Shown one piece after another: positions 1 through 12,200 of a stretch of DNA of 64,000 nt. The notes under the pieces were generated by a model, which was not told where the DNA came from, did not search any database, and saw only the letters and a program-made list of their open reading frames with translations. Location of the stretch: positions 661,676,618-661,740,617 of the forward strand of contig CM060990.1 of the NCBI GenBank assembly GCA_030765065.1, in the 5' to 3' direction. How positions within the stretch are numbered: the stretch's first letter is position 1; each line of letters opens with the position of its first letter. This DNA comes from Deroplatys truncata (taxonomy: Eukaryota > Arthropoda > Insecta > Mantodea > Mantidae). The position numbers and the translations under genes are program-made.

Positions 1-239
1 CTAATGGACAAGCGCTTTCCCCAGATAGAAGAAGGCTGCAGTGTTTCATTACATGACAGACTGTTCCCGTGAGCAGACTACTTATACTCACGCTCGAGTC
101 AACAATTCATTATTCAAAAACTTAATTGCTCGAGGATGCAATGTGCAGACCTTGGTAGTCATAAAAAATGTTTGACGAACATTACCTAATTAATTTGCCG
201 AGGGGCGGCAGGCTTCGAGAAAACAATTCCCTCAAGTCA

Positions 240-440
240 AGGCGCCACAGTAGAACGCATGGGGGAGGGGGTAGGACCTGTTAGCACAGACACTGTCGGC
301 ATTAGGTAAGCACACAAAGCGAGAGGGGGCGGAGCCTAACGACACGAGACCTGGCGGCATGTAAGCCCTCAAAGGGAGGGGGCGGGGCTTGTCGGCGTAG
401 AACAAAGAACCTTATCGCTTGTCGGCATCTCTCTGTGGGC
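240..440. repeat. Degenerate GC-rich tandem repeat
   Basis: About three diverged units of roughly 60 bp. Each contains a GGCAT..GTAAGC..CAAAG..GAG block followed by GGGGCGG. No coding potential is seen. The first 239 bases and the bases between this repeat and the mariner remnant show nothing recognisable. Confidence 0.5.
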
Positions 441-473
441 TCAAACATACCCTTTATATCTACTATTGTTATA

Positions 474-1085
474 GGTGACGAATCATGGATCTATGCGTAT
501 GAGCCGGAACGTAAACAGCAGTAGACTGTATGAGTGTTTCAAGATGAAGCAAATCCAACAAAAGTTGTTCGCACTCGAAGCACTTCTAAACAAATGGTCA
601 TCTGTTTTTCAGCAAAACTGGACATGTGGCAACAGTACCTTTAGAAGAACGTAAAACGGTCAATGCCGAATGGTACACAACCATTTGTTTGCCGAAAGTC
701 TTCGTTGAAGTAAGAAAAACCAACAAGAACCGTAGGATCGTTCTTCATCAAGACAATACTAGCACACACACATCTCGTCTAACAGAGTATTTGAAGTCTC
801 AAAAAATCGAAATGATCGGTCATCCGCCATACAGTCCTGATTTGTCACCCAATGACTTCTTTTTTTTCCCGAACATCAAGAATACATTGCGTGGACAAAG
901 ATTTTCGTTGGCAGAAAAGCCGTTGACGCCTTCAAAAACCATGTTTTGGAGGTGCCTCAACAAGACTGGAATAAATGCTTTGACAAATGGTTCAAACGGT
1001 TGCAAAAGTATATTGTTCATAAAGGAGAATATTTTGAAAAACAATAAAGCAGTTTCCATTCAGAAATTACTTTGTTTTAATTATT
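474..1085 (+). pseudogene. 5'-truncated mariner transposase
   Basis: This is the catalytic half of a mariner (IS630/Tc1) DDD transposase, which cuts and pastes mariner DNA at TA sites. The remnant opens with GDESW (first catalytic Asp) near 478. The continuous frame from 626 carries the second Asp in LHQDNTSTHT and the third in PYSPDLSPNDFF. The spacing between the second and third Asp is 33 residues, one short of the usual mariner 34. The N-terminal DNA-binding part and the 5' inverted repeat are absent. The upstream frame contains a stop and a shift before 626. No 3' terminal repeat was identified, so the right edge is approximate. It cannot encode an active enzyme. Confidence 0.85.
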
Positions 1086-1779
1086 AGGCTCAAAATATAA
1101 ATAATGCCCCTCGTAATCGCCGCCCACCTCTGGCGTACGTAAGTGGACATGAGGTCAGGAGTTGGGTTGGCAGGCCCAGGCCTTTCGTGGGCTATAGTGC
1201 CATAGGATTTACCATGAACTGCAGTGGCCATGAACATTTTACACTATAAAGTAAAATACCTGGTGATTTTTGGATGAACGGAGGCCAAAAAGCTGAAGGT
1301 GAAGTTGATAAGGTTATGAGAGAGGATGTCTACATTTATGTATCACTCCCGTAATTGCAAAATTACATATATTCGACCAGAGGAAATGATGCACAAAATA
1401 TAATATCCTAGACCTAGGTACATATACATATTTTATTGCTTAATTTAAACCAACGAATAGTAACAATGGTTTCCGGATTTATAATACATTAAATGAAGAG
1501 GAACTTCAATGCCAAAATAATATTCCCTTTGCTTGTGTGTGTCAAAATTAAAACTGCACATAAGAATATAATTGTTCAAATTAAATCCTTCCAGCGAGCT
1601 ATTTCCAAAATAGTATTTAAAGCACGCATTAGATCTTATTTTCTGAATTTCCCCAAACCGTTTTTATATACAGAACTCCAACGATAATTTAGGGATAGTT
1701 CAGTGAGTTTCTCCAATTACAAGAAACGTTAATAGTTTTTATTTGTGTACCCAAAATTATTTATGTGCACTGTCGTTTA
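1086..1779. other. Unassigned AT-rich sequence
   Basis: No ORF of note and no repeat shared with the rest of the window. The segment 1115-1215 is GC-richer and may be an old repeat, but I cannot name it. Confidence 0.4.
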
Positions 1780-2420
1780 TAAAAAGTGGTCCATTTCCCT
1801 AGATAGACATAGTGCTTTCCTCTTCGTGAGGTTTCCACATTTGGGTGACCAACTTTAGACTCCATCCAGACGTATCACTTCTCTATGTGACTGGCCTGAA
1901 AAACAATACAGGAACACTCAAACTAACCAATGTATGATGTTTATGATCTATTTGAAATAAAGAGGTGGTTAGGATACCACCTCTATGAAAAAGTTTCGCT
2001 ACGATTACAACATAATTCGGCCTTTTAGGGGAAGGCATGAAGAATTATTTGTATATGAGGTTAAACTGAAGACAGCTACGACATTCACTGTACGAGATCT
2101 TTCATGAACGACATGGATACCAAGGTTAAAGCTATAGCCGCTACTAGGCAGTAAGAAAACCAACATTGAGAAAATGTAGTGCAGTATGAAAACAGGAGCT
2201 TTAAGCCTGAATGTTACTCTTCGGCGGTTTGGCTATACTTTTGGGGGAGGTAAAGTACCTTACCAATCTATTGGATAGAATTATGCTCGAAAAACAGGTG
2301 GTTGCGCTGGTAGGGGGTGAGGCTAGATTTTGTCAGTACCAACAAATAGGTCCGTTCCATTATGGACCACATCTTATGCACGACAGTATACTAAGCAGTT
2401 TTGAAATTGGACGTTTGCTC
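1780..2420 (+). repeat. Family X repeat, copy X3 (3' part)
   Basis: This copy aligns by eye with 59725-60635. Shared blocks include AAAAAGTGG, CTCCATCCAG, GACTGGCCTG, the stretch around GAAGAATTATTTG, CAGCTACGACATT, TTTGGGGGAGGTAAA and GAATTATGC. The match ends at a CAGTATA block in both copies. It lacks the SINE that interrupts the copy at 59-60 kb and so serves as an empty site. The 71-aa ORF inside it resembles nothing I know and is not kept in the other copy. Class unknown. Confidence 0.6.
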
Positions 2421-2575
2421 CTTTAACAACAAATATGTTACACGAAATGTATTTTCGTAAAACAGTATGTTAATTTTAAGTTTGGCCACACATTTCACAG
2501 GACAAAATTGTATTCAGCTAGTACAAATACCCTACAATAACGTTTGCAACAAATATTAACCCGAAGAAGGTGTAT

Positions 2576-3968
2576 TGAAGGAGTTGTATTATAGTTCAAC
2601 TGTTGGGGAGCCGAACTTGAAGTAGTTGCAACCGCACGTATGGTAAACAGTTTCCGGTAGCCTTCGCCCCAAGTTTTAAACAATATTAACTTTGTAATTT
2701 TACTGTTTCTTTAAATATTATATATTTATGTTTGCCTCGGCTGCGTCAGTATTATTGTTAGAGACATGGATGTCTTGGTAGGGTTGTGGTGCGACAAGAA
2801 TGTAGGCTTACACAGATTATAATTTTACTTCAGTCCTTTTATTAATGCTTGTCACGATTTAAATAACACCTCACGATATAGAGAGCTGTGAGATTCTTTA
2901 ATTAATTACTTGCACTTTTTAACACGTAAACTATTTTCGTCTCACACGAATACGTATTAAATTTCTAGAGAACACTTTATGCGTTAGTAACGCTGTCTGC
3001 AACCAACTGAATCGATTTCTACCGCCTAAAATTTTTAAATTTCTGTATTTCAAGTCTCTGATTGGCTATTCCTAATCCAATAGAATACCTTATTTTAAGT
3101 AAAGCTTTTTCTGGTTGTTGATTGGCTATTTTATAAACTGTCACTTTTATTACATTATTGCTTCCAAGAATCACAAGTAACATTATTAAACGCTCCATCT
3201 CATTATTGCCTCAAGGTTACCTCATTGTTAGCAACTTTTAACCTATTATTCTCACAGCTCCTACATTATTAAATTACGTAATATATTCACATAACATTAT
3301 TACACATGGATACAATAATATAAACATATACAATAACTGTAATATTGTGGCGTATGCACAGATATTAGGATACACTACTCTCTGGGCACCGAGGTTAGAG
3401 ACGGCAGTTTGTCTGCGAGTAGGGGTAAGTCAGGGGAACTAAGTGTCAAGGGAGGGGATAGCGTCAGTGACGCTGGTGTGTTAGCGTTGTTTTGAGAGTC
3501 AGTGGGCAACCTGCAAGTAGCAAAGTCGTTGAACTGCCATCTCCGTGCAAAGGCAAGCATGGCGTCCTCGCCCGGCAGACACATGGGGTAAGAAATCCAT
3601 TTTCATATAATAAATAACCATCCATCTATTCTCTTTTTATATTAATTATGATAGTGTAGAGTTCCTTTCCCCCTTCTAAGCCATGTAGCGTCCCTTTTTG
3701 CCAGTGATTAATAATATTTTTGGTACTTTAAATTAGCTGCGTCCCTCGTCGTAGCCTCGCATGTGAAGTTCTTGTTTGATTTGCCCGTACCTCTTGCTAA
3801 GCGAGTAGCTCCCATCTGTTTATGTGAAATAATTTAAAGAGAGGCATACGACAATATACACCTTTTATATATTGTTAAATACACATATTACTTTAAGGCG
3901 GGCTGTTATTGAATTTATATTTTATATTATTAGACTGAAATCATTTAAGTGTTAAAAATACTGCCTCA
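2576..3968 (-). mobile_element. Old LTR, family B copy 1, split by a solo LTR
   Basis: Read on the minus strand, it starts TGAGGCAGTATTTTTAACAC at 3968 and runs to about 2576. It is homologous along its length to 19140-20086 and 26748-27585. It shows typical LTR content: a promoter-like region, GC-poor U3, and CGGCTCCCCAAC-type sequence near the end. A 508-bp element of another LTR family sits inside it. No internal coding region was seen next to it and no target duplication was recognised, so it is an ancient fossil LTR. Confidence 0.65.
3346..3853. mobile_element. Solo LTR (family C) nested in the family B LTR
   Basis: 508 bp beginning TGTGGCGTATGC and ending GGCATACGACA, so the ends are TG..CA with a short imperfect inverted repeat. 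It is flanked by the 4-bp duplication ATAT (3342-3345 and 3854-3857). The homologous LTR at 19140-20086 reads straight through the site (GTAATATACATTTTT on the opposite strand), which confirms an insertion. No internal region remains, as expected after LTR-LTR recombination. A related start occurs at 62651. Confidence 0.7.
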
Positions 3969-4509
3969 AACCATCCAATGAATCGCAAAACACAATTCGC
4001 CATATTGATATAGAAGAAAAATGCGAATCACTCTGGCATGTGATAACAGGGAGAAATAGAACTGATTATTATTGCAACTAGCTTCTATTGACTTCAAAGA
4101 TCAAGTCAGGATTATCAGAGACTGCATTAACCAAACACACCACTTACGCAAGGGTGTTACTCCCTGGTAATACAAGCAGGGAGGCACGTGAATCTGTCGA
4201 TTAAACAACATTTCACAACACGATGGACAAACACATTAAAATCCACCTACACCCGAGAGAGAAATCCATATCTGCGTCCTTTGTTAGCGAGAGCTCACCT
4301 TTGCCATCATGGCTACAGAATATACATCGTTTCCATTAACTGGTCACCTACATCACATACTGTGGGTTGAACTTTGCGCGATGTTTATTGTACTCTGAAG
4401 AAAGTCATCCGCAACAATATTAGTTTATAAATTCGATAAATAAACAAAACAGTGTTGTAGTTAATTCTGGAAACTACCGACTTGAGTAACTTAAAAAATC
4501 CCATGTGAT
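3969..4509. other. Unassigned sequence
   Basis: Low coding potential. No repeat shared within the window was seen. Confidence 0.35.
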
Positions 4510-5345
4510 ACATTCACATGACTCTATACCCTTTATTGTTTATTAGTGTATACACCAATAGCTTTTTACTTTCTCTAATACGTATAGTAAGTAGGGGAAG
4601 TATTGTATTCCACCAAAACGCTAAAATAAAACGTCTGTTATTGTGCGTGTCTGTTAACAGCATTAACCTAAAAAAGAAAAGTGGGATAAATATCAAATTT
4701 TGTATATTTTTCCAAAGATACGAAACTAAGATTTAAGATAATCTCCACACCTCAACTACTGTGTATAAAAACTTTGTCGAATTTTGTTTTATTTTCTCAA
4801 AAATGGATAACTATTTTGATTAAAATACCATATATTCACATTAGAATAAAATTTAGATCTTGAATTTTCTAGGAATAGACTATGAAATCCTCTTCATTCA
4901 GAAGGAATTTTATATAATCTTGTATAACCGCTGAACGTTAAGCGATAGACGAAAACGCACTACAGTAAAAACCAGATCTCTTTAAAACACACAATTTATT
5001 TCATATAAACTTTTCTGTGGCATCAGCCATTTCCGAGGCATCCGTTATTATTGTTCAATTTGTGCAATATTTTGTCATTCTTTTGAAGTCCTGTAGACAT
5101 TCAGTTGTTTCCTGCGATTTTATTAAAAGAGTAAGGCCAACATATAGCGTCTAGTTCTTAAAACATTCGACTGTCGCTATTCCGTTTGTATATATAACGA
5201 AGCTTGTAATGTAGCTGTTTTTGCAAATATTTATACCAATTAAAATGAAGTTGACAGAAAAATAAACTTTCGTAAGAATAATTCTTATAGTCACTAATAA
5301 ATGTGTCATATAGAAAGTCATGTGAATGCAACACATCAGATTTTT
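4510..5345 (-). repeat. Family X repeat, copy X1
   Basis: The reverse complement matches 58930-59480 and part of 61880-62250. Shared blocks include CATTCACATGACTTTCT, TTTAAGAACT, ATGTTGGCCTT, GAAACAACTGAAT, CAAAAGAATGACAAA, TGAAATAAATTGTG, CTATCGCTTAACGTT, TTTTAATCAAAATCG and GGTGGAATACAATACTTCC. The short ORFs on both strands are not conserved between copies. Confidence 0.6.
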
Positions 5346-6254
5346 ATAATAATTCTGTTGGTTCCCAAACCCGCATAAGGATTTGCTATTTTAGGAAGCC
5401 GGGTAAACGAAAATTCTATATGTAAATGTTTTGAAACCGTTGCATGTTATTCTTCCAAACTTTGTTTTCAATCCAAATATAAAAAAGGATATTTCCCTAC
5501 CAGTTTTTGCAGAATTGCCACAACGTATGTAGGCTACAGGCTTAATACTTGTGAACAAAGCAGTTTTGTATGCTGTCAAAAACCGAAGTGACCTCATCTT
5601 TATCCTGTTTAGCAGCTTATGGAAAGCTTCCTGCTTTGAGTAAGCGCAAATCTGAGCTGATGCGATTGATTAACTTTCCGTGATTGGTAAATGGATGTAG
5701 CATTTACTGTGAACGGAGCATATGGCAGGTTTTGAAATTAGCTTCTCTTTACAATGCGCTCTATAGGCAAATCCATGCACTTGCGTAATCGAAAACCAGT
5801 GACCTTAGGATTCCATTTGGACAATAAGACTTTTAACAATATTTTGTGAAAATTATTTTTACGTAACACAAAATGTAATATAAAACACGTGGTGTGCCGA
5901 ATGTTACATAATTATATATAAATATTTGCATATTTATTTTAATGCGAAATAAAACTAAGAGAACAAACCTATGAAAATTGTCGGTAGTTTTTTTAAAATG
6001 CCCATTTTAGAAACTTTTACATTAATAATACATTGATTCCTGTAGATTATATCAGGAAGTTATTTTCAACCAGTAGCACTTTGAAAGCTTGTCGTGTGAC
6101 CATTTGATAGATTTAAGTAAAAGTAAACCTTATATTAAGAGTATTTTTCTAAAGCTGGTGAATAATCAAAATGCTCCTTGCAGTGCAAATTGCAACCAAT
6201 TGGATTCTTTACACCAGAGAACCTTAACATAATAAACGTAATTGGCGGAAGTTT

Positions 6255-6256
<2 letters not shown>
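5346..6256. other. Unassigned AT-rich sequence
   Basis: Nothing recognisable. The part up to about 5600 may be a further extension of family X. Confidence 0.35.
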
Positions 6257-6293
<37 letters not shown>

Positions 6294-6297
6294 TATA
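6257..6297. repeat. (TA)n microsatellite
   Basis: About 40 bp of TA dinucleotide abutting the left end of the next transposon. It was probably a preferred TA target. Confidence 0.9.
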
Positions 6298-7277
6298 CCG
6301 GGTGTTTCAGAAATACTTTTACAAACTTCAGGTATGGGTTCCTCACACCAGAAGAAGGAAAAAAGCTCATATGAACCTATATCACATAATCCTTGGTTTT
6401 CGCGCTATTCCTGTCAATGAAAGTGTGAGTTCAATGGCCTTCGGAGTCCAACCTCAAAACTTCATTTCTCTATGCATTCATAGAAGGTGTTGACCCATTG
6501 TACTACATACGGTAGATGGCGAAGTGTTGCCATGGAGACTTGTTTACGTTTGTCATTTGTCATTAGTCTGTCTTCAACGTTTCAATTGTGTACATGTAGT
6601 GAGTTAACTGCACGTGTTTCGTTCCACCATTGCTGGATATTCATTTCGTGAACAGACAGACATGATTTTTATGTATGGTCGCGCGAATGGTAATGGATGC
6701 GAGGCTGCACGGCTCTATCAAATGGGAGTTTCCAGGTCGAAGACAACCGAGTCATCCAACCTTTGTCACTGTTTATCGTCACCTTGCTGATAAATGTGAT
6801 AAATGCCTGGCTCCGACACATTTTAGTAGCATTGTTCGAGATGCACTGGTATTCACCATGACCGACGGATAGGCAGAGGAGGACCAGTTCCATGGCCTGC
6901 ACGTTCTCCCGACCTCAATCCTGTGGATTTTTACCTCTGGGGGCATCTTAAATCATTGGTTTATGGAGCAGCCATCCCGATACAGAAACGCTTCATCGAG
7001 TGTCATGGAAGCCTGCGAAACCATTCGACACCATCCCGGAGATTTTGACAGGGTGCGGCATTCCATGGTTCGACGAGTACAGGCATGCATAGAAGCAAAA
7101 GAAGGACATTTCGAGCATTTATTATGAGTTTTGTGTGTTATAAGTGTAGCACTGTGTTAAACGCCTCCTAACGAGAAAACAAAGGATTATGGGACATATG
7201 TTCATATGAACTTTTTTCCTTCTTGTGGTGTAAGGAACCCATACCCGAAGTTTGTAAAAGCATTTCTGAAACACTCT
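6298..7277 (+). mobile_element. Internally deleted DUF4817-type Tc1/mariner transposon
   Basis: Both ends carry an inverted repeat of over 100 bp. The left end reads CCGGGTGTTTCAGAAATAC and the mirrored right end is near 7155-7277, both in TA-rich flanks. The interior keeps two separated pieces of a transposase. At 6661-6830 is the helix-turn-helix N-terminus, with MYGRANGNGCEAARLYQ and, one frame over, WEFPGRRQPSHPTFVTVYRH. At 6862-7127 is the C-terminus, with GPVPWPARSPDLNPVDFYLW and RVQACIEAKEGHFEHLL ending at TGA. The middle of the protein, including the first catalytic residues, is missing, and there is at least one frameshift. The pattern matches insect transposases with a DUF4817-like domain fused to a DDE_3 core. 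It is non-autonomous. Confidence 0.8.
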
Positions 7278-7278
7278 G

Positions 7279-7662
7279 TGTGTATATATACGGGATGGAC
7301 CATTTAAGTTGAGACTGTACAATATCTTCTAAACTAAGCGTTGTAGAAAAAAAATGTCTATAATAAAAGTTAATATTATGGGGGAAAGTAAATGTCATTG
7401 GTAATGTTTCGTTTGGAAGATGTTATGAGGGTCATTTTTCGGTCAATTTAGTTTTCTTTAAATGAGAACCTACAATTAGGGTCAATTTAAATTGACCCTA
7501 AAATGATGTTCACAGCGTCCTCAAAATAAAACACGACCAATGACATTTACTTTTCACCATAATATCAAGCAACTTTTATTCAGGACATTTCTTTCAACAA
7601 AGCTTAGTTTTGAAGATATTGTACAGTCTCAACTTAAAAGTTTCATCTTTTATATACACATT
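7279..7662. mobile_element. Foldback MITE
   Basis: The two halves are inverted copies of each other for about 165 bp. The left half begins GTGTATATA and continues TTAAGTTGAGACTGTAC; the right half is its mirror. The arms meet at the palindrome TAGGGTCAATTTAAATTGAC around 7477-7500. No coding sequence. The left edge touches the previous transposon's right terminal repeat. Confidence 0.75.
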
Positions 7663-9086
7663 GTTTTATCTCTCAAATAAAAATTATTGAATAAGTAATT
7701 ATTGTTTCTTCATTAGGTAATGTCCACTTGTTAAGTGATATTACAGGGATGTAAATCTGAAGCTTTGTCACATTTTGAAAACTGCAACGCAAGGAGCTTT
7801 TTGTAAAGCAGTTTAAAAAAAACGAAACACATTTTTCTAAAAACCATCACATGCGTTTGTCTAAAAATTTGGAAATTTCTTACATATAATAGTAGTATGC
7901 GGTAAAATATGAGGTCATTTTCTTTAACACAGTTTTAAGTTTTTGACAGTTGATCCTTTAAAACCAAAATTTTTGTTAAAGCCATACTACAGGTTTTATA
8001 CTTTTAAACAACAGTTCCCGTAACGTTTGTTCCATTGTGTGCACATTTTTGGTTTCACTCAGTAAATTATGAAAATTATTAAAACGAGTAATTCATACTT
8101 AATAACTGGCATATTATCCCTAATATGTATATGTATATGTATGGCTTCTGAGTTGTTAAACTTTTTTTTCAATCGTAGAAACTTAAAATAGTTTCAGAAT
8201 TTAGTGGCAGCAAACCCCATACATTGAAAGAAGCCAGAAATGTGAGAGTAGAAGGACATTCCCGACGTCTCTTATGCTAAGCTATGCGGTTATTCTAATT
8301 GTAACTAACAATGAGGATGCGAGGCGAGTGCGCGGATATTTTAACTATTTCGGCTGGAGTCCGAGCTTTAGCGGCCGGCACGCGAGCCGCCGTGCGGTGG
8401 CCACAGCGTGAAAGAAAAGCACTATCATCTCGGGTCGGGTAATGACAGTTGAATAAAGCTACGTGTTATTGCTTGTCTGGTTTTAATTAAATATATAATA
8501 ACGAATCAGCTGTACAGTTACATATAACAATGTGCGGAGCACTTTGCAATTCACCGTTTACCCTTGCTATTTCTCAATATTTAGATTCAATCTATGTCTG
8601 TGTTCACATGCTTCCCATCCTCACAGACCGACTTGAAGTGGACCGCTTAAAGGTCAGAATTGGAAGGTTTCTCGGAATTTCCCACCTTTTATACTCTGCC
8701 AGACAGACGCTAATTTTCCCGCTGTAATATATAACCAGTTTTAAACATTGGCTAGTGCTTTTGGCGTTTTATTAAAATAAAATAATTCGTTTATTTTCTC
8801 TGGCGAAACTTGGGTCATTTATTTAGCCTGTGACGGATTTCCTCAGTTACCCTGTGTGGAACCGTTGCTAATAAGCTTTCTTTGCAATATTTAGTTCTTC
8901 TTACATAACATTCTGAATATTAAATATTTACCTACTTATTTACTAATCCTGTGTGTTTTATTACTCAATGATCTTCCTTAATTAGTCTTTTATTCTATAA
9001 TTTCCTACCTTGAAATGTTTCTTCCTATAAATGTTATTTCCTCTAACCGTTTTATTTTGTATAATTTCTTTATGTTTAAATTTCAG
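7663..9086. other. Unassigned sequence with a GC-rich patch
   Basis: Mostly AT-rich. 8320-8470 is GC-richer and ends in AATAAAG followed by a T/G-rich stretch. This resembles the polyadenylation part of an LTR, but no boundaries or primer site were found. Otherwise nothing. Confidence 0.3.
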
Positions 9087-9234
9087 CTAGTTGTTACCCC
9101 TACAAATGAGTGGATGCTCTTTGTCAGCTCACTGGGCATCATCAAAATTCTTATTTTATATTCAAGGAAGGCTGCTAGAGTAGTTGAAGATAATTTATTC
9201 AAATTAGGGATACTCGATACTCGGTGGTACGAAA
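9087..9234 (+). CDS. Candidate internal exon of unknown gene
   Basis: A 148-nt open segment is preceded by a pyrimidine-rich tract ending TTTCAG (acceptor at 9086) and followed by GTATGT (donor at 9235). In phase 0 it reads 49 residues starting LVVTPTNEWMLFVSSLGII and ending LGILDTRWYE, plus one extra nucleotide. The composition looks protein-like, with a hydrophobic stretch at residues 9-22. I do not recognise the family. No neighbouring exon was found, so this may be chance or a remnant. Confidence 0.25.
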
Positions 9235-12200
9235 GTATGTCATACTTTGAGATAACCATACCTTTCTTTTGTTTTTATATACTTTAAAATTTTGAAGTTT
9301 TGCATTATTGAATTATGCTAGATAAGGAATGAAAGGGGTCGAGACTTTACGTTATTGCCTCCCACGTGTCCCCAAAGATTACTGACTAATAGTTCTTGAC
9401 AGATCTTGACTGCGTTTCCTGTGGGTTGAAGCTGGACTTATAAAGGCAATAATTATCATAATATTCTGAGAAGGATAGCGACATAAAATAAGTAATAATA
9501 TATTTAAAATCAGTGTATGTATAAAAAGGAGAAGCATTGTGAAAATTGTTGACTGTAAAAGCGACAGAAAGACAAGACAGGCACAGTTTTGTTAATTAGG
9601 GACCAGCCCCAGGTAGAAAGGGTAAATACCATTGAAGCAAGTTTTTCCTGGTAACAGCCGAGTACAGCTGCACTTAGCCTGTTGAAGGCCACTCTAAGTA
9701 TCATGACGCCAAGTTTGAGGAAAGCGTTTCAGGGGAGAGAAGGGAAGTTTAGGCGTTGGTTTTCCTTGTATTAGCGTGGGTAGATCAGTCTGCCTGAGTG
9801 CCTGGTGAGTGCAGGTCGACATTCTAGTCGTGTGGAGAACATTGGCGGCGAACATGCTAGAGGGTAGAAGGCTTAGCCGTAGTTAATATTCTTCGGTCTT
9901 GGTAAAGACAAAGTAACTTCGTATGCATTTAATAGTGATCGGCAAACCGCAGTATTATTTTAAATAGTGAATAAAGGTGTTCCAAGACAGCATTTGTGTG
10001 TTTCTCTGTACACACCCACGCATACCCCGAGGTTAAGATTTCATGCTGGAGCAGCCGTGGCAAAAGAAGAACCAACTGGGAGGAGACAAGCAGCAACCGT
10101 GAGGCAAAGGTATTGCTTCATTGTTGGAGGACGTAGCGTGGCTGCGTCATATTGCGCCTAAACTTGGGGCAGAAAATATTACCTGCGTCAGGGTGAATCA
10201 ATGCAACATTCCATAGGCATGCATGTTTAAATGAAAACATGCAAAAACATTGGGGGGGGATTAGAGGTACTCTGGTAACATGCAGCGTTAACTGAGTTGT
10301 GAATGAAGCTGATTTAGTTGATGCATTAAATCACGTTTCTGCACTACCTGACTTGTTGACTCACTTTCAGCCATTACGTTTACCTACTCCGGTGACAAAA
10401 ATCTGTGAATCCAGGAGAAACAAATCAAAACTTAAAATAATTGCTAATAATTTTTACTTAAGATTTGTTTTTTTTTTTTTGTGTGTGTAGAAAACCCTTT
10501 AAAAGAGAGTTTTCAATACAAAATATAGTAACATAGAAAGGGAAGCAAAAAAATAGTAGTAGTAGTAGTAGTGGTAGTAGTAGCCTTGACTAATAGATAT
10601 ATAACCTGTGGAATTATCAAGATAAGAAAATGTCTGCCAATTGGAGAAAGAACAATTTCGAAATCAGCACACAATACAGAATTGGTTACATGCGTTTACA
10701 CGCAGAAAACTACTAATAAGAACATAATTCAGTAAACAAGCTATCGCCTTTACAGTTTGTTTACAAAGCGAGTATCGAATATCGGTGCTCAAAAATCAGT
10801 ATCGTTATCGAGTATCGAGAAATAGTGATATCGTACCATCACTAATTCAAATCAAAGTCTTCCTACAGGTTTGGACGTGCTTGGATAAGTTTCCAGTTTA
10901 TTAGAGCTGGATATCTGATAAATACATAATGCTTTGATAGACAAGCGACTCGCTGGTACCTAATCGGCTTATCATATTTTTACAATAATAGAGTTATTGA
11001 CACTGGCCGTACGCTGAAGATTGATGGTTTAATCTGACGGCTTTCAGTGTCGAAGCTCATGGCGAGTTACCTTGACGAGACACATGAACGCCTATTACAC
11101 TCCATTTGATATCCCGGGGTACTTGTGATCACCTCGAAGGAAAACTCGAGTCTGAATATGAATATTTCAAGTTTTATTCGCCCCTCCGACCAATTACTTT
11201 CCGTAGCTGACTACAAAAGAGAGAAAAAGCCATGCACAGCTGTTGACTAAAATTCCAGATGTCCCGGCGAACACGTTCCCGGGACCACAACTTTTGGTAG
11301 CAAAATCGGAAAAGAGAGGGAAATTTTAAACTTTTATTGAAAGCTTATCTTGCCATTACGTGTACAAATTCCGCTGTGACGGATTAAGAATTTGTGTAGA
11401 ACAACTACCGATATAAATAGTTGTAGTGATGAAAGAAATTACTCAGTTATGTACCATGGTACTGAAACCTTTATTTCCCAGCGTGTATGCTCTGAAATGT
11501 AGCAGTTTTATATAATAAGCCATTAAGGACAGTTTAGCATAGTGAAACTTTATTTGTGAAATAAATACAGGTATTGTAAACGATGATTGTCATTTTTTGA
11601 CTTCTGTAACCGATTATTCTGAAGGCTAACTTTAGATCAAAGACAAAATTTGCGGTCATTGGTTCCCAACGGACGATGTGTACCCTAGGGTACATTCTAG
11701 ACAGCTCTGGTATATGGGGAATATCCCTTACACGAAAAAGATAACCCTAAGGATCACAATTGCATAAACTGGAGGACTGCAGAACATGGGAGAAGAAACA
11801 CATAATATTTAGGAAGATCAGTTGTGTGTTAAAATCTGTTTGGAGACTAAAATACAGGGTTATCTTGAATTAAGCAACTAGTGGCCACCGTGTATGACTA
11901 GTAGCATATATCGGATTGAATGGCCTCACCTTACGGTAACCTACTTTACTCCCTGCGGAAGGTAACAGCATTTTCAACGTTCTTTGGCTTGGTGTGTAGT
12001 GGAAATAAGTTATGTGAAGCAGCCTGCTGCTTAGGCTTTCTATATGCAGTTATGGTTTATGCTACAGAACAGTGTCCGTTTATTGTGCTAAGTTTTGCGC
12101 AAATGGAGTAAGTGTAGAGTAACTTAAAATTATAGAGAATGCCTATTTCGCTGTTCCTAACTAGTCTTTGTATAGGATACAAACACTTAAGCGGAGTCCG

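Noticed and set aside
8320-8470. LTR-like GC patch with AATAAAG
   Set aside because: No TG..CA borders, primer site or second copy in the window.
10770-10838. TATCG-rich patch ending CCATCACTA as a complete hAT element with a left end near 9931
   Set aside because: The TAGTGATCGG at 9931 shares only a few bases and no 8-bp duplication flanks the pair.
11845-11880. ACAGGGTTATCTTGAATTAA as a MITE left end
   Set aside because: No mirrored partner found within several kb.
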